Shown here one piece after another: positions 10,046 to 18,742 of a stretch of DNA of 59,548 nucleotides; positions within the stretch are counted from its first letter, which is position 1; each line of letters starts with the position of its first letter. This DNA is from Microcaldota archaeon. GTDB taxonomy: Archaea; Micrarchaeota; Micrarchaeia; Micrarchaeales; Micrarchaeaceae. A model generated the notes under the pieces. That model worked only from the letters and a program-made list of their open reading frames with translations. It made no database searches and was not told the origin of the DNA. The stretch covers positions 1 to 59,548 of the forward strand of contig JAJYWI010000014.1 of assembly GCA_021791535.1 (NCBI GenBank). The letters run 5' to 3'. The position numbers and the translations under genes are program-made.

Positions 10046-10930
10046 GTGTCTAAAGTCTACAGGTCAAACAACAAGCTGGTCATTAACCTGCCGTTCGACC
10101 TTGTGGGCGATCTGGCGATAAAGGAAGGCGACGAGCTGGATTTCTTCAAGAGGGGCAATTACTACATAGTTGCGAAGAAGAGTGCGATAGCGGAGATGAT
10201 AGCAGGAAAGCAGGCTGTGCAGCAGATGGAGATGCCAGCCGCTGCGCCGATGAAGACAGCATTCAGACAGCATGGTGTCCCTACGCCTGAGGAGATTTCG
10301 TTGCTAAAGAAGCTTGACACCCTGCGGTACGGAGACCGCACAAAGGAGAAGGTCGCAGGCATGCTGAACGCTGAAGACAGGAAGACGCTCACGGACATGA
10401 TCAAGAAGGGTTACGTGCGGCTGTTCAAGAAAAGCGGGGAGAGCACACTCAAATACAGCATAGCGAAGGACATATACGACAGCTTCCTCATGCGCAAGAA
10501 AGAGCTGGTGGGCAAGAAGGCGGCGGAGGAAAGGACGCAGGTCGCGGCAGCAGAGCAGAAACCCAAGAGGTGGGAGCAGGTGCGCAGCAGCGATAACGCT
10601 TACCTTGATAGGCTGGAGAATGACGGTTACCTTGTAATAAACTCGGAAACTGAGGCGGCCGCAGCGTCTGCTTCTTTGGAGGACAGCATAAGGAAGGGCT
10701 TTGTTGTTGGGATACGCGCGTTCAACAAAAAGTTCTATGTAGCGACGAAGGCCTTCATAGCAAAGTCGCTGCCCAAGATAGGCAAGATGATAGGCTCGAA
10801 AGGGGTGAGCGTGGCAGAAATATCAAAAGAGACAGGCATGGATCCAGACGGAGTTAGGGCAATCCTGTACATTATGGCCGATAACGGGGATGTCACAGAG
10901 GTAAAGAAGGATATATTCAAGGAGGCGTGA
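10046..10930 (+). CDS. SpoVT/AbrB-like N-terminal domain DNA-binding protein with winged-helix-like C region
   Basis: VSKVYRSNNKLVINLPFDLVGDLAIKEGDELDFFKRGNYYIVAKK; probable GTG start at 10046. Confidence 0.7.
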   Translation: MSKVYRSNNKLVINLPFDLVGDLAIKEGDELDFFKRGNYYIVAKKSAIAEMIAGKQAVQQMEMPAAAPMKTAFRQHGVPTPEEISLLKKLDTLRYGDRTKEKVAGMLNAEDRKTLTDMIKKGYVRLFKKSGESTLKYSIAKDIYDSFLMRKKELVGKKAAEERTQVAAAEQKPKRWEQVRSSDNAYLDRLENDGYLVINSETEAAAASASLEDSIRKGFVVGIRAFNKKFYVATKAFIAKSLPKIGKMIGSKGVSVAEISKETGMDPDGVRAILYIMADNGDVTEVKKDIFKEA

Positions 10931-10953
10931 GATCACTCAAGGCGCATGGCGCC

Positions 10954-12192
10954 TTAGTTCTTTGCGGCCGACACGAAGTCTGCAAACCCGTTTTCTAAAT
11001 CTTTTGGATTACCTAAAGCTATAAGAACTTCAGCGTTCTTGGTGCCCATTATCTCATTTATGAAATCGATCTCTGCATTTGTTACGTCGGGGTGTGGCCT
11101 CTTGTTGGTAAATACTATACAGCCTTTGAACAGCACTCTGTGCAGTTTCTCATCGAAGCCTGTGCTTGGCGCCTCTATAGCAAACGCTCTGCCGCCGCCC
11201 AATATCTTATGGGCTATTGATTGGTTCTTATTACCTATGAACGCTCCAGTTACATCGAGGACTGTTACTCCTCTAAGGGAACTCCTCTTAGTTAATCTCT
11301 CCGGATGTATCGAACCGGATCGCTGCAGTACTATGCCTGCACTGATCAAAAGTGCCGCCAGTATGTAATACACCTTTATCTGTGTGTTGGTTATGAGCGA
11401 GGACAGCACTATAGTGAAGAAAGGTACTGTAAGGGCTGCGTTGCCAAAAAGAAGCGGACCGAATATTTTGATTACGTAATAAACCAATACAGTACCTATA
11501 CCATAGGCGAACACACCAAGGAACAGCACAGAGATTACTGAAGCCGTTGTAAAAGATACGGAAAGGCCGGTGCCGGTGGCCACGGAAAGCAACGTGATGA
11601 ATGCTAATGATATTAGGTTGAATACAACAACCATTGCGAACGGGTCGAAGGTGTACTTGTTCATGAAAAGCCCTGAGAGACTGGTGCACAATGCTGCAAG
11701 AAGAAGAACACCTACAAATAGCGTTGTTGCGATGTTGAAGCTGAAGAGGGCGCCTCCACTGAGAATGACGTATATGCCGAGGAAGCCTAGAACGGTTGCG
11801 GCCATCTGCATTTTTTTGACCTTCTGCCCGACTATCACAGGAGTTAGCAAAGCGATTATTATCGGCCAGCTCCTGTAAACCACCGAGCCGATACTTGGGT
11901 TCGTCCCAAGCGTACCTATGCCAAGAAAAAGCTGCGTAAACGCGTTGTTCAATAGGCCCATGAATGCTATCAGGAGCAATGTGCTAGGCTGTTTAGCTAT
12001 CGCGTAGAGGCTTTTCCCCCTATCTCGAACTAGGCTTATTGTGAGAGAGACCGCCAGGCCAACAAGGAAGCCATAGAACAGCTGTGGTATCAGCCCTATG
12101 CTGCTTCCGCCTATTTTTAGAAATATTGACCAGAAGGACAGTTCAAACACTATAAAGGCGAGCGCCAGTGTGGCCTTATACCTAACTTTCAT
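10954..12192 (-). CDS. EamA/DMT-like 10-TM transporter with an extra C-terminal cytoplasmic domain
   Basis: About 10 hydrophobic helices plus ~100 aa soluble tail VTVLDVTGAFIGNKNQSIAHKILGGG... Confidence 0.7.
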   Translation of the reverse strand: MKVRYKATLALAFIVFELSFWSIFLKIGGSSIGLIPQLFYGFLVGLAVSLTISLVRDRGKSLYAIAKQPSTLLLIAFMGLLNNAFTQLFLGIGTLGTNPSIGSVVYRSWPIIIALLTPVIVGQKVKKMQMAATVLGFLGIYVILSGGALFSFNIATTLFVGVLLLAALCTSLSGLFMNKYTFDPFAMVVVFNLISLAFITLLSVATGTGLSVSFTTASVISVLFLGVFAYGIGTVLVYYVIKIFGPLLFGNAALTVPFFTIVLSSLITNTQIKVYYILAALLISAGIVLQRSGSIHPERLTKRSSLRGVTVLDVTGAFIGNKNQSIAHKILGGGRAFAIEAPSTGFDEKLHRVLFKGCIVFTNKRPHPDVTNAEIDFINEIMGTKNAEVLIALGNPKDLENGFADFVSAAKN

Positions 12193-12234
12193 AGTATGTC
12201 TTGGTGAACTGCGGTTAAAAATATATCACATTTC

Positions 12235-12261
12235 TCCGAATTTATTTAGATAATTTTCGGA
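12235..12261. promoter_or_regulatory. Inverted repeat TCCGAA-N15-TTCGGA in the divergent promoter region
   Basis: TCCGAATTTATTTAGATAATTTTCGGA lies between the transporter and Lrp-like gene starts; related copy at 13343-13370. Confidence 0.5.
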
Positions 12262-12305
12262 TTTTTATAGTAAGCAATTTATGTCTTGCTGTGCAATTTT
12301 AGTGT

Positions 12306-13319
12306 ATGACAGAGACGTGGCTCGGCTTCACGAACAGAGATAAGATAATATTGCGGGAGCTCAGCGCAAACTCAAGGGTTAGTCTTACGCACCTTTCAAA
12401 AACTGTAGGCTGCTCTGTTGCTACTGCAAACAAGTTACTGAACAGGCTTGTTGATAGGCTCGACATACGTTTTACGTTGGAGATGGAGCTTGACAAGCTC
12501 GGCCTTGAGGAGCGTCACATGATATATGTGAAGTTTGGACGGAAACCTAATGAGGCATTCCTGATCAAGCTATTCAAAGATGACCAGTTTGCACACGACG
12601 TATATATCACTAAAGGAGATTTCGGTTTGCTCATCTTCGCCGCAGCCGACACGCCCCGCAACTATATCAGATGGGAGACCGACCTCGCCGTTAATCTGTC
12701 AGATTATCTTCCAGAACTCAGGCCGTCAGAGTTCATATTTGACCTCCTTGGATATATGCCACTAAACAGCTCGTTCGTCAACTACATAAAGGAAGGAATT
12801 AAAATCGATAGGAAGGACAGGTTAATCCTGCAGATGCTAAATGAGAACTCTAGGTTAAGTTATAGGGCATTGAGCAAAGAGCTAGGTATAGGCGAAGACA
12901 CAGTAAGATATAGGGTATTCAGGCTGATGCGCAAGGGCGTTATACGCAGGTTTACCGTGGCGGTGCAGAATGCTGACGGAGTCGTGGGTACCTATTTCGT
13001 GCGCTACAGCTTTGACAAACAAACCGTGAGCAGGATTTTCCCGGAGCAGCGAATGCATAGCATGGGCGAAGATGAGGCTTTGCCGCTGATAAACAGAACG
13101 CCGATGGTTGCACTGTTGAGCGGCAGCTATCGCTTCTTCGGCATGTCATTTGGCAAGACAAGGAATGAGTCTCTTTCTGCGGGCATAAAATGGCACCTGA
13201 ATCTGCTAAAGAACAACCGTCCGCACGAGGCACATGCGATCATAGTCAAACCCATAAAGGGGCTTATGCCGTTGAGAAGCCTTGACGCCAAGCGGTACTA
13301 TAGGTTAATATGGACATAG
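12306..13319 (+). CDS. Tandem Lrp/AsnC-family-type transcriptional regulator (two HTH units)
   Basis: NRDKIILRELSANSRVSLTHLSKTVGCSVATANKLLNRLVDR and DRKDRLILQMLNENSRLSYRALSKELGIGEDTVRYRVFRLMRKGVIRRFTV. Confidence 0.85.
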   Translation: MTETWLGFTNRDKIILRELSANSRVSLTHLSKTVGCSVATANKLLNRLVDRLDIRFTLEMELDKLGLEERHMIYVKFGRKPNEAFLIKLFKDDQFAHDVYITKGDFGLLIFAAADTPRNYIRWETDLAVNLSDYLPELRPSEFIFDLLGYMPLNSSFVNYIKEGIKIDRKDRLILQMLNENSRLSYRALSKELGIGEDTVRYRVFRLMRKGVIRRFTVAVQNADGVVGTYFVRYSFDKQTVSRIFPEQRMHSMGEDEALPLINRTPMVALLSGSYRFFGMSFGKTRNESLSAGIKWHLNLLKNNRPHEAHAIIVKPIKGLMPLRSLDAKRYYRLIWT

Positions 13320-13342
13320 TACCTCTGCATATATTAAAATAA

Positions 13343-13370
13343 TCCGAAATTATTGCAAATAAAGTTCGAA
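13343..13370. promoter_or_regulatory. Second copy of the operator-like motif TCCGAA-N16-TTCGAA
   Basis: TCCGAAATTATTGCAAATAAAGTTCGAA; shares TCCGAAWTTATT with 12235-12246. Confidence 0.45.
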
Positions 13371-13412
13371 AATAAATAGGGTATAAATATTCTAACCGCG
13401 TAAATCCTATCA

Positions 13413-13506
13413 GGGTGGGCATATGGGGAATGCCAGCGCTTTGATTCTTTATCATGAGTCCCTACTCTCTGATAACCTCTCTACCCGACGCTGGCCTTCA
13501 CCACCC
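13413..13506 (+). ncRNA. Candidate structured 5' leader / cis-regulatory RNA
   Basis: Three nested helices: GGGTGG(13413-13418)/CCACCC(13501-13506), GCCAGCG(13432-13438)/CGCTGGC(13489-13495), TTATCA(13449-13454)/TGATAA(13470-13475); TATA-like tataaat about 25 nt upstream. Confidence 0.5.
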
Positions 13507-13524
13507 TTCATGCTAAGTGGTTGA

Positions 13525-13692
13525 ATGGGGAAGGATGCGAAAAATTGGGTGCTCTGTTCCGGGATTGACGGCGAAGTGTACAGGTGCTGGATGTGTGGCG
13601 CAGGTCACAGGAACCCTGCAGCGTATCTGTGGCACATACGCGCGTGCGGCCTCGAACTGGATAGTACCTCTCCAATGCAAGTAAAGGAGTGA
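13525..13692 (+). CDS. C2HC zinc-finger microprotein (55 aa), not in supplied ORF track
   Basis: MGKDAKNWVLCSGIDGEVYRCWMCGAGHRNPAAYLWHIRACGLELDSTSPMQVKE*; C-x2-C-x12-H-x3-C. Confidence 0.65.
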   Translation: MGKDAKNWVLCSGIDGEVYRCWMCGAGHRNPAAYLWHIRACGLELDSTSPMQVKE

Positions 13693-13702
13693 AGGTGCTG
13701 AA

Positions 13703-13963
13703 ATGACTAGGGTCAAAAGGTACTCATCTCACAGGTTCTACCTCATCTCTCCGAAGGAGAGCGTCGATTCTACCGCCTTCATTGAGAAGATGCTTTCCTT
13801 GAAGCCTGTTCAGGAGGTCTTCCTCACTGACGGCGATTACGGGTACATAGTCAGGGCTAAATTCCGCAAGGAAGGCGAGCCCAAAGACGTGGTAGATTAC
13901 CTGGCTAAAAGGGTTGATAGGAGATTCGGGAAGGTAGTCAGCTATTACAGATACAGGAAATGA
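13703..13963 (+). CDS. Stand-alone Lrp/AsnC ligand-binding (RAM)-like domain protein
   Basis: 86 aa alpha/beta protein: ...SLKPVQEVFLTDGDYGYIVRAKFRKEGEPKDVVDYLAKRVDRRFGKVVSYYRYRK. Confidence 0.6.
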   Translation: MTRVKRYSSHRFYLISPKESVDSTAFIEKMLSLKPVQEVFLTDGDYGYIVRAKFRKEGEPKDVVDYLAKRVDRRFGKVVSYYRYRK

Positions 13964-13983
13964 GATGCTGCTCCTAGCCCGGA

Positions 13984-14139
13984 TCATCCGAACAGGAAGT
14001 GATTTGCCACAAGCACTATCACTGCGAACGCGATCACAACTATCAGTATGATCTTCGGGCTCATCTTTGGCCCTTTTGTCGGGGCATCGTAGAAGCTCAT
14101 TACCCCTGCGGATTGCTGCGGCGACTGAAGCAGTGCCAT
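13984..14139 (-). CDS. secG: Preprotein translocase subunit Sec61-beta/SecG (51 aa), not in supplied ORF track
   Basis: MALLQSPQQSAGVMSFYDAPTKGPKMSPKIILIVVIAFAVIVLVANHFLFG*; archaeal Sec61-beta GxxxxF...GPKxSPK-TM signature. Confidence 0.88.
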   Translation of the reverse strand: MALLQSPQQSAGVMSFYDAPTKGPKMSPKIILIVVIAFAVIVLVANHFLFG

Positions 14140-14208
14140 ATAATCAGTGGTAATTCGCAGCATATTATTAAAAGCTTGCGCATCGTTTTATCGGCTGAGT
14201 TTGTTTGC

Positions 14209-14742
14209 ATGTATGCTAAATCTGACAGCGACAAAACCTTGGAGGACCCTGCCGGTAGTGGATCCGATAGCAGGTCTGCGCCGAACGAGGAGATAAACAT
14301 AGTGGCGCCGATGAGCTTCTGGATCGCCATCCTTGTCATAGGCCTCCTATTGAGATTCGCGATAGGCCCTGCCGCCCATTCCGTTGGCTTGAACTCGAAA
14401 GACTTCACGTTGGTAGCGAACTTCATACTCTACCAGCCTGGTGCGATAATACTCCCATTGATAGTGGCGGTGTGGGTGGGATCAAAGGTCGGCAGGGCGC
14501 ACAAGAACTCCAATACGATAGGCAAAGTTGGGCTTGTCAATGCGGTATACGCAGCGGTAATCTACTCGGTAGCCATCTTCATAATCTACCTCGTATTCTA
14601 CTACGCAGACGCTAGCGCGCTGCCAACTACGTTCACGCTCGGCGGCTTCGCGCTAAACGTTTTGGCGATACCGGATGCAATAGTGCTGGTCGTCACACCC
14701 CTGCTCGCCATGCTCTCTTCGGCGAGGCATTCCAAGAAGTAG
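14209..14742 (+). CDS. Membrane protein of unknown function (probable start at 14209)
   Basis: MYAKSDSDK... followed by 4-5 TM segments; the longer ORF from 13999 overlaps secG antisense. Confidence 0.6.
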   Translation: MYAKSDSDKTLEDPAGSGSDSRSAPNEEINIVAPMSFWIAILVIGLLLRFAIGPAAHSVGLNSKDFTLVANFILYQPGAIILPLIVAVWVGSKVGRAHKNSNTIGKVGLVNAVYAAVIYSVAIFIIYLVFYYADASALPTTFTLGGFALNVLAIPDAIVLVVTPLLAMLSSARHSKK

Positions 14743-15921
14743 CTACTTTGGCTTCGCGGAGCTCACTATCTTTATCACGTCGTTGTCGTTGAGCACGCGG
14801 TCCTTCGCTATTCGCATCTTCTTCCTTGCGTCTATCGCATAGAGCATGCCATTCGCCAGGTCAGTGTGTATGGCCGATGCGAGGTCGAACGCGGTAGATC
14901 CCCTCTTGAGCAGTATTGCATCAGGTAAGACATTCCCCATGCTGTCAGTGTACCTGTTCTCGTCCTCTACAGGATAGACGACTATGTTGTCAAGTATATC
15001 GAAGTATATCCTGTCTATTATCTGCTGCACCCCTGTGCCGTGCTCCTCGACGAACTTTGTCATGTAGTTTAGCGCGTCCGCCTGCTCCCTCGGTATTCCG
15101 GCTTTGGTTACCTTTACTGTTCCGCTGCCTGCGTTGTAGGATATTATGCCCTGGCGCTCCGCCTTCCTGAGCGCCAACTCCACTGCCGCTGAGCATGCGA
15201 TTACCCTTTCTGGCCCGAATGCTGCCTTCAGCTTCTCGGTATTGGATGCTGAGCCGTGGACGTCAGACTTGTTTGCAGCGACGAGGAAAGGTTTCGATCT
15301 AGATAGGAGCTCTCTTGAGAACCTGAGCGTCTCGCTTTCATCCCATGAGATCCCTGAGCTTGGGAGGTTGCACTTTGCTATAGAGTCAGAAATCTGCGCC
15401 TCGGTAATCCTGAGGCCTGCTAGCACAGCTGCGAGCGCCTTTGCACCGTCCTTGGACCTCGAAAGCTCCTTTGAATGGCTTGATATTATCCCTGCGAGCC
15501 ACGCTACCATCTCATCGATTATCACGCTGACATCCTTTGCAGGGTCGCAGCCACTGCACGGATTCCCGTTTGTGTCAGTTTTCCCGCTTGCGTCAGCAAC
15601 TATAATGAGCGCATCTGCAGCCGCTATGTCGCTGAGGAACTGGTTGCCCATCCCCCTGCCGGAGTGGGCGCCTTCGACAAGGCCGGCGACGTCGATAAGC
15701 TTTACGGGTATCATGCGGATACCGTCTGCGCACATCGAATTCTTAGGGTTGCATTTCACGTGCAGCTCGGTATCTGCGCATCTTTTTGTAACGTAGGCAA
15801 CACCCATATTCGGCTTTATGGTTGTGAACGGGTAATCTGCGATCTGCACGTCTATCGACGTCAGCGCAGAGAAGAGCGTGCTCTTCCCCTTGTTCGGGGC
15901 ACCAACTATACCAACCAGCAT
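14743..15921 (-). CDS. ychF: YchF/OBG-family GTPase with TGS domain
   Basis: GIVGAPNKGKSTLFSALT; PFTTIKPNMGVAYV; DVAGLVEGAHSGRGMGNQFLSDI; C-terminal TGS-like segment. Confidence 0.9.
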   Translation of the reverse strand: MLVGIVGAPNKGKSTLFSALTSIDVQIADYPFTTIKPNMGVAYVTKRCADTELHVKCNPKNSMCADGIRMIPVKLIDVAGLVEGAHSGRGMGNQFLSDIAAADALIIVADASGKTDTNGNPCSGCDPAKDVSVIIDEMVAWLAGIISSHSKELSRSKDGAKALAAVLAGLRITEAQISDSIAKCNLPSSGISWDESETLRFSRELLSRSKPFLVAANKSDVHGSASNTEKLKAAFGPERVIACSAAVELALRKAERQGIISYNAGSGTVKVTKAGIPREQADALNYMTKFVEEHGTGVQQIIDRIYFDILDNIVVYPVEDENRYTDSMGNVLPDAILLKRGSTAFDLASAIHTDLANGMLYAIDARKKMRIAKDRVLNDNDVIKIVSSAKPK

Positions 15922-15925
15922 TGGA

Positions 15926-17257
15926 CTACCTGAAAAGCTTCACCTTTACGACGCGCCTGCCAGCCAATTCGCGCAGTGTATAATAAATCGCTATCAGCGA
16001 CAGCACCATGATCGTGCCTATGACCAGCGCTGTCTTCGGCATCCCTATCATGAAGAGGAGTATGGCGACGATGCCAGCTACAGGCAGGTACGGGTATAGG
16101 GGCATCTTGAACTCAGGCGTAGATCCGCGTCTGCGGAAGTGCATAAGGGCGAAGCCTGTCATCAGGAACGCCGTGAGCAAGCCGAAGTTGCTTATCGCCG
16201 CCATTACGAAGATGTTGCCAGAGAATAGCATTACCATGGCGATCACTGCGGTTATTACGACCCCTTTGGTTGAGACCCCCCTCTTTGCGTTGTAACCGCG
16301 TAGGATCTTTGGGAGCAGCCTGTCCCTGCCTACCTGGTGGAGCTGGTTTGACGCAGCCATCATCATTGCCAGGGTAGCTGACGCTGTTGCGACCAGCGCG
16401 CCTATGCCGACTACAATCGATATCCACAATGGAGCGTTGGCATGGTTGAGCGCAGAGGCGAGCGGGTCTCCACTGACCGTATACTGCGACGCAGGCATGA
16501 GGAGCATGAGCACTGCAACAATCGATATGTAGAGCACCATGCTTATGGCAACGGACAGTATGGTCGCCTTCGCTGCTGACCTGCCCCCTCCCTTTATCCT
16601 CGGCGTCAGGGTCACTATGGCCTGGAAGCCGGTATAAGCAAAGAATATCACTATGCTTGCTGCGAAGAACGCGCTCGCTGTGCCCTGCGAGGCCGATACT
16701 GAGAAATTGTGCAGGCTGAATCCTGAGGCGTGAAAGGCGTAGATTAGGGCGAAGCCTATGAAGACGAGCAGTGCAGTTATCTTTATCAGCACAAGGCCGA
16801 GATCCGCGCGTGCCGCCTTCCTCATCCCCGTTACTGTGAGCGCGGAAAGCGCGATTATCAGGGAGATGGCGAAGAGCTGGATGCTGCTGCTGCCAAGCTG
16901 CGCACCTATCAGGCTGGTGAGGTATGAGCCGAAGCCCAGGGCAACCACTGATATTGCGGTGGCGAAGCTGAAGTAGAGCATTATGCCTATTATGAATCCG
17001 AGCTCGCTGCCGAACGCCTCATACACATATGAGTAGCTGGCGCCTGTCAGCCTTGGGAAGAGAGTGCTTAGCTCGCCGAGCTCAAGGGCGATTATCAGCG
17101 CCACAGCGCCTACGAGTATGAATGCGAGCAGGGCGTCTGCGCCGGCCTGCGCTATCGCCGTGCCGCTGAGTACGAATATCCCCGCGCCTATTATCGCGCC
17201 TAGGCCAACCGCCGTAGCCGTTATTGTGCTTATTTTCTGCACGCTAATGCTATGCAC
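15926..17257 (-). CDS. APC-superfamily amino acid permease
   Basis: VGLGAIIGAGIFVLSGTA and ~12 TM helices. Confidence 0.9.
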   Translation of the reverse strand: MHSISVQKISTITATAVGLGAIIGAGIFVLSGTAIAQAGADALLAFILVGAVALIIALELGELSTLFPRLTGASYSYVYEAFGSELGFIIGIMLYFSFATAISVVALGFGSYLTSLIGAQLGSSSIQLFAISLIIALSALTVTGMRKAARADLGLVLIKITALLVFIGFALIYAFHASGFSLHNFSVSASQGTASAFFAASIVIFFAYTGFQAIVTLTPRIKGGGRSAAKATILSVAISMVLYISIVAVLMLLMPASQYTVSGDPLASALNHANAPLWISIVVGIGALVATASATLAMMMAASNQLHQVGRDRLLPKILRGYNAKRGVSTKGVVITAVIAMVMLFSGNIFVMAAISNFGLLTAFLMTGFALMHFRRRGSTPEFKMPLYPYLPVAGIVAILLFMIGMPKTALVIGTIMVLSLIAIYYTLRELAGRRVVKVKLFR

Positions 17258-17295
17258 CCAAGGAATAAAAATCTATAAAAAAGAGGGTTATCCGT

Positions 17296-17380
17296 GCAGG
17301 GGTCGCGGAGCTTGGTCAAACGCGCTGGATTCAGAGTCCAGTCCCTTAGGGGTTCGTGAGTTCAAATCTCACCCCCTGCA
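17296..17380 (+). tRNA. tRNA-Leu (anticodon CAG)
   Basis: GCAGGGG...CTGGA-TTCAGAG-TCCAG-long variable arm-GTGAG-TTCAAAT-CTCAC-CCCCTGC-A. Confidence 0.93.
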
Positions 17381-17422
17381 AATTACGATAACTGCCAGGT
17401 TATAGAAAAGCAATAAATACCA

Positions 17423-18742
17423 TTGCAGAGCATGCTCTGCGTGGCGCAGCTCAAAAGGCGCGAGGTAGAGGTTCCGCAGCGGATAGGAAGCTGGCGGCCA
17501 GACGACGAACGCCTCAGGTCGGACCTGCATTTCCTGCGGGACTCACTGGTTGAATCGCAGAACGAAACCTTCGAAACTGTGCCAGATGGAACCTACACGA
17601 TTTCCGGTTTCTACAGCTGCCCGTCCAGCGTGCCCAAGGTCCATGTGCTTCACTTCTTTCTCAGAGCAAGCTCAGGAAAGGACCTGCACTATGAGACATC
17701 CATCCACGAGCACCTTCTCCCCTGGGTCAATGAGTTGGACTCCTCGATAACGAACTCGGTGACCTTCAACAAAGGAGTGATGCTTGGAAAAAACGCCGAG
17801 ACCGAAGAAATGGGAAGCGGGCGGCTGTGGATCCCTGCTGGATTCCAGCTGAGCGGCCTCAGACAAGATCTGTTTGCCGCCGTTGGAGTTAACGAGAAGA
17901 TGTTTCTAGAGCCGAAAAAAAGATATGCGATACTTAAGATTGAGGCCGGCGAATATGCGGACAGGGCGACCGCCCCGACCTACAAATTCATCAGGCTCCA
18001 TCTAATGGAGCCTAGAAGCGAACGCCTCCCTAGGGGCGTGTTCCACACTTTAACAGCATACTTCAGCAACGAGTGCATGCCGGAGTTGTGGAGGATGGCG
18101 GAGGCATTTAGTGCGTTAAATGAAAAAATAGTTGAGCCAAAGAGCGCGGTGCCGACAATAATAAAGACGTCCAGGGTGAATGATATCATCAAGGCGCTGA
18201 CCCCTGAAGAGCCCATGATGAGGGTTGGGGTCAAATATGTGATTGACAATGTGCAGGCCAACGGCGACAGGGAGATTGAGCTGAATTATCATGAGCTCAG
18301 GTACCACGGCGTTTTCATGAAGCTGCAGGGGATCACCGGGGGCGCAATCACAGCGCCTGACGAACGCCGCATGGTAATCGCGCCAGGCGATCAAACCTAT
18401 GAGGATCTTTCGGCGACTGCACTGCAGGTGCAGAAGACAGTTATCATAAAAGCATATGCCCCGATATGCGGGAGGATGGAGGACTCACCTGGTAGGAGCG
18501 CTAATGAGCTGCTCAGATATTTCGCTGGCTTCGCTGAGGCGCGCTGGGACGGCGGACCGGTGAAGGTATTCACAGTTGACGACGATGTGTACGCGGGATC
18601 CCTGGACTATATGAGGGTTCCGCCGAAAGATATCGACACCGTGCCAAGATTTTCATGCACTAGGGTGGATATAAGAAACGTGCCGGGCTGGCAGCTGGAT
18701 TCTGATGCGGTGGTCGACGCTTTTTTAGGCTCGGTGAAGTGA
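17423..18742 (+). CDS. Hypothetical protein (439 aa)
   Basis: Long intact ORF, soluble, no recognised motif. Confidence 0.6.
   Translation: MQSMLCVAQLKRREVEVPQRIGSWRPDDERLRSDLHFLRDSLVESQNETFETVPDGTYTISGFYSCPSSVPKVHVLHFFLRASSGKDLHYETSIHEHLLPWVNELDSSITNSVTFNKGVMLGKNAETEEMGSGRLWIPAGFQLSGLRQDLFAAVGVNEKMFLEPKKRYAILKIEAGEYADRATAPTYKFIRLHLMEPRSERLPRGVFHTLTAYFSNECMPELWRMAEAFSALNEKIVEPKSAVPTIIKTSRVNDIIKALTPEEPMMRVGVKYVIDNVQANGDREIELNYHELRYHGVFMKLQGITGGAITAPDERRMVIAPGDQTYEDLSATALQVQKTVIIKAYAPICGRMEDSPGRSANELLRYFAGFAEARWDGGPVKVFTVDDDVYAGSLDYMRVPPKDIDTVPRFSCTRVDIRNVPGWQLDSDAVVDAFLGSVK

Noticed and set aside
13413-13506. Leader RNA as a fluoride riboswitch (CTGATAACCTCTCTAC resembles the CUGAUG..CUCCUAC 3' core)
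   Set aside because: First-loop/pseudoknot pairing is weak, spacing differs, and downstream genes are not fluoride exporters; kept as an unclassified structure
15146-15796. 216 aa plus-strand ORF inside the YchF-like GTPase gene
   Set aside because: Antisense shadow; composition reflects codon bias of the real gene
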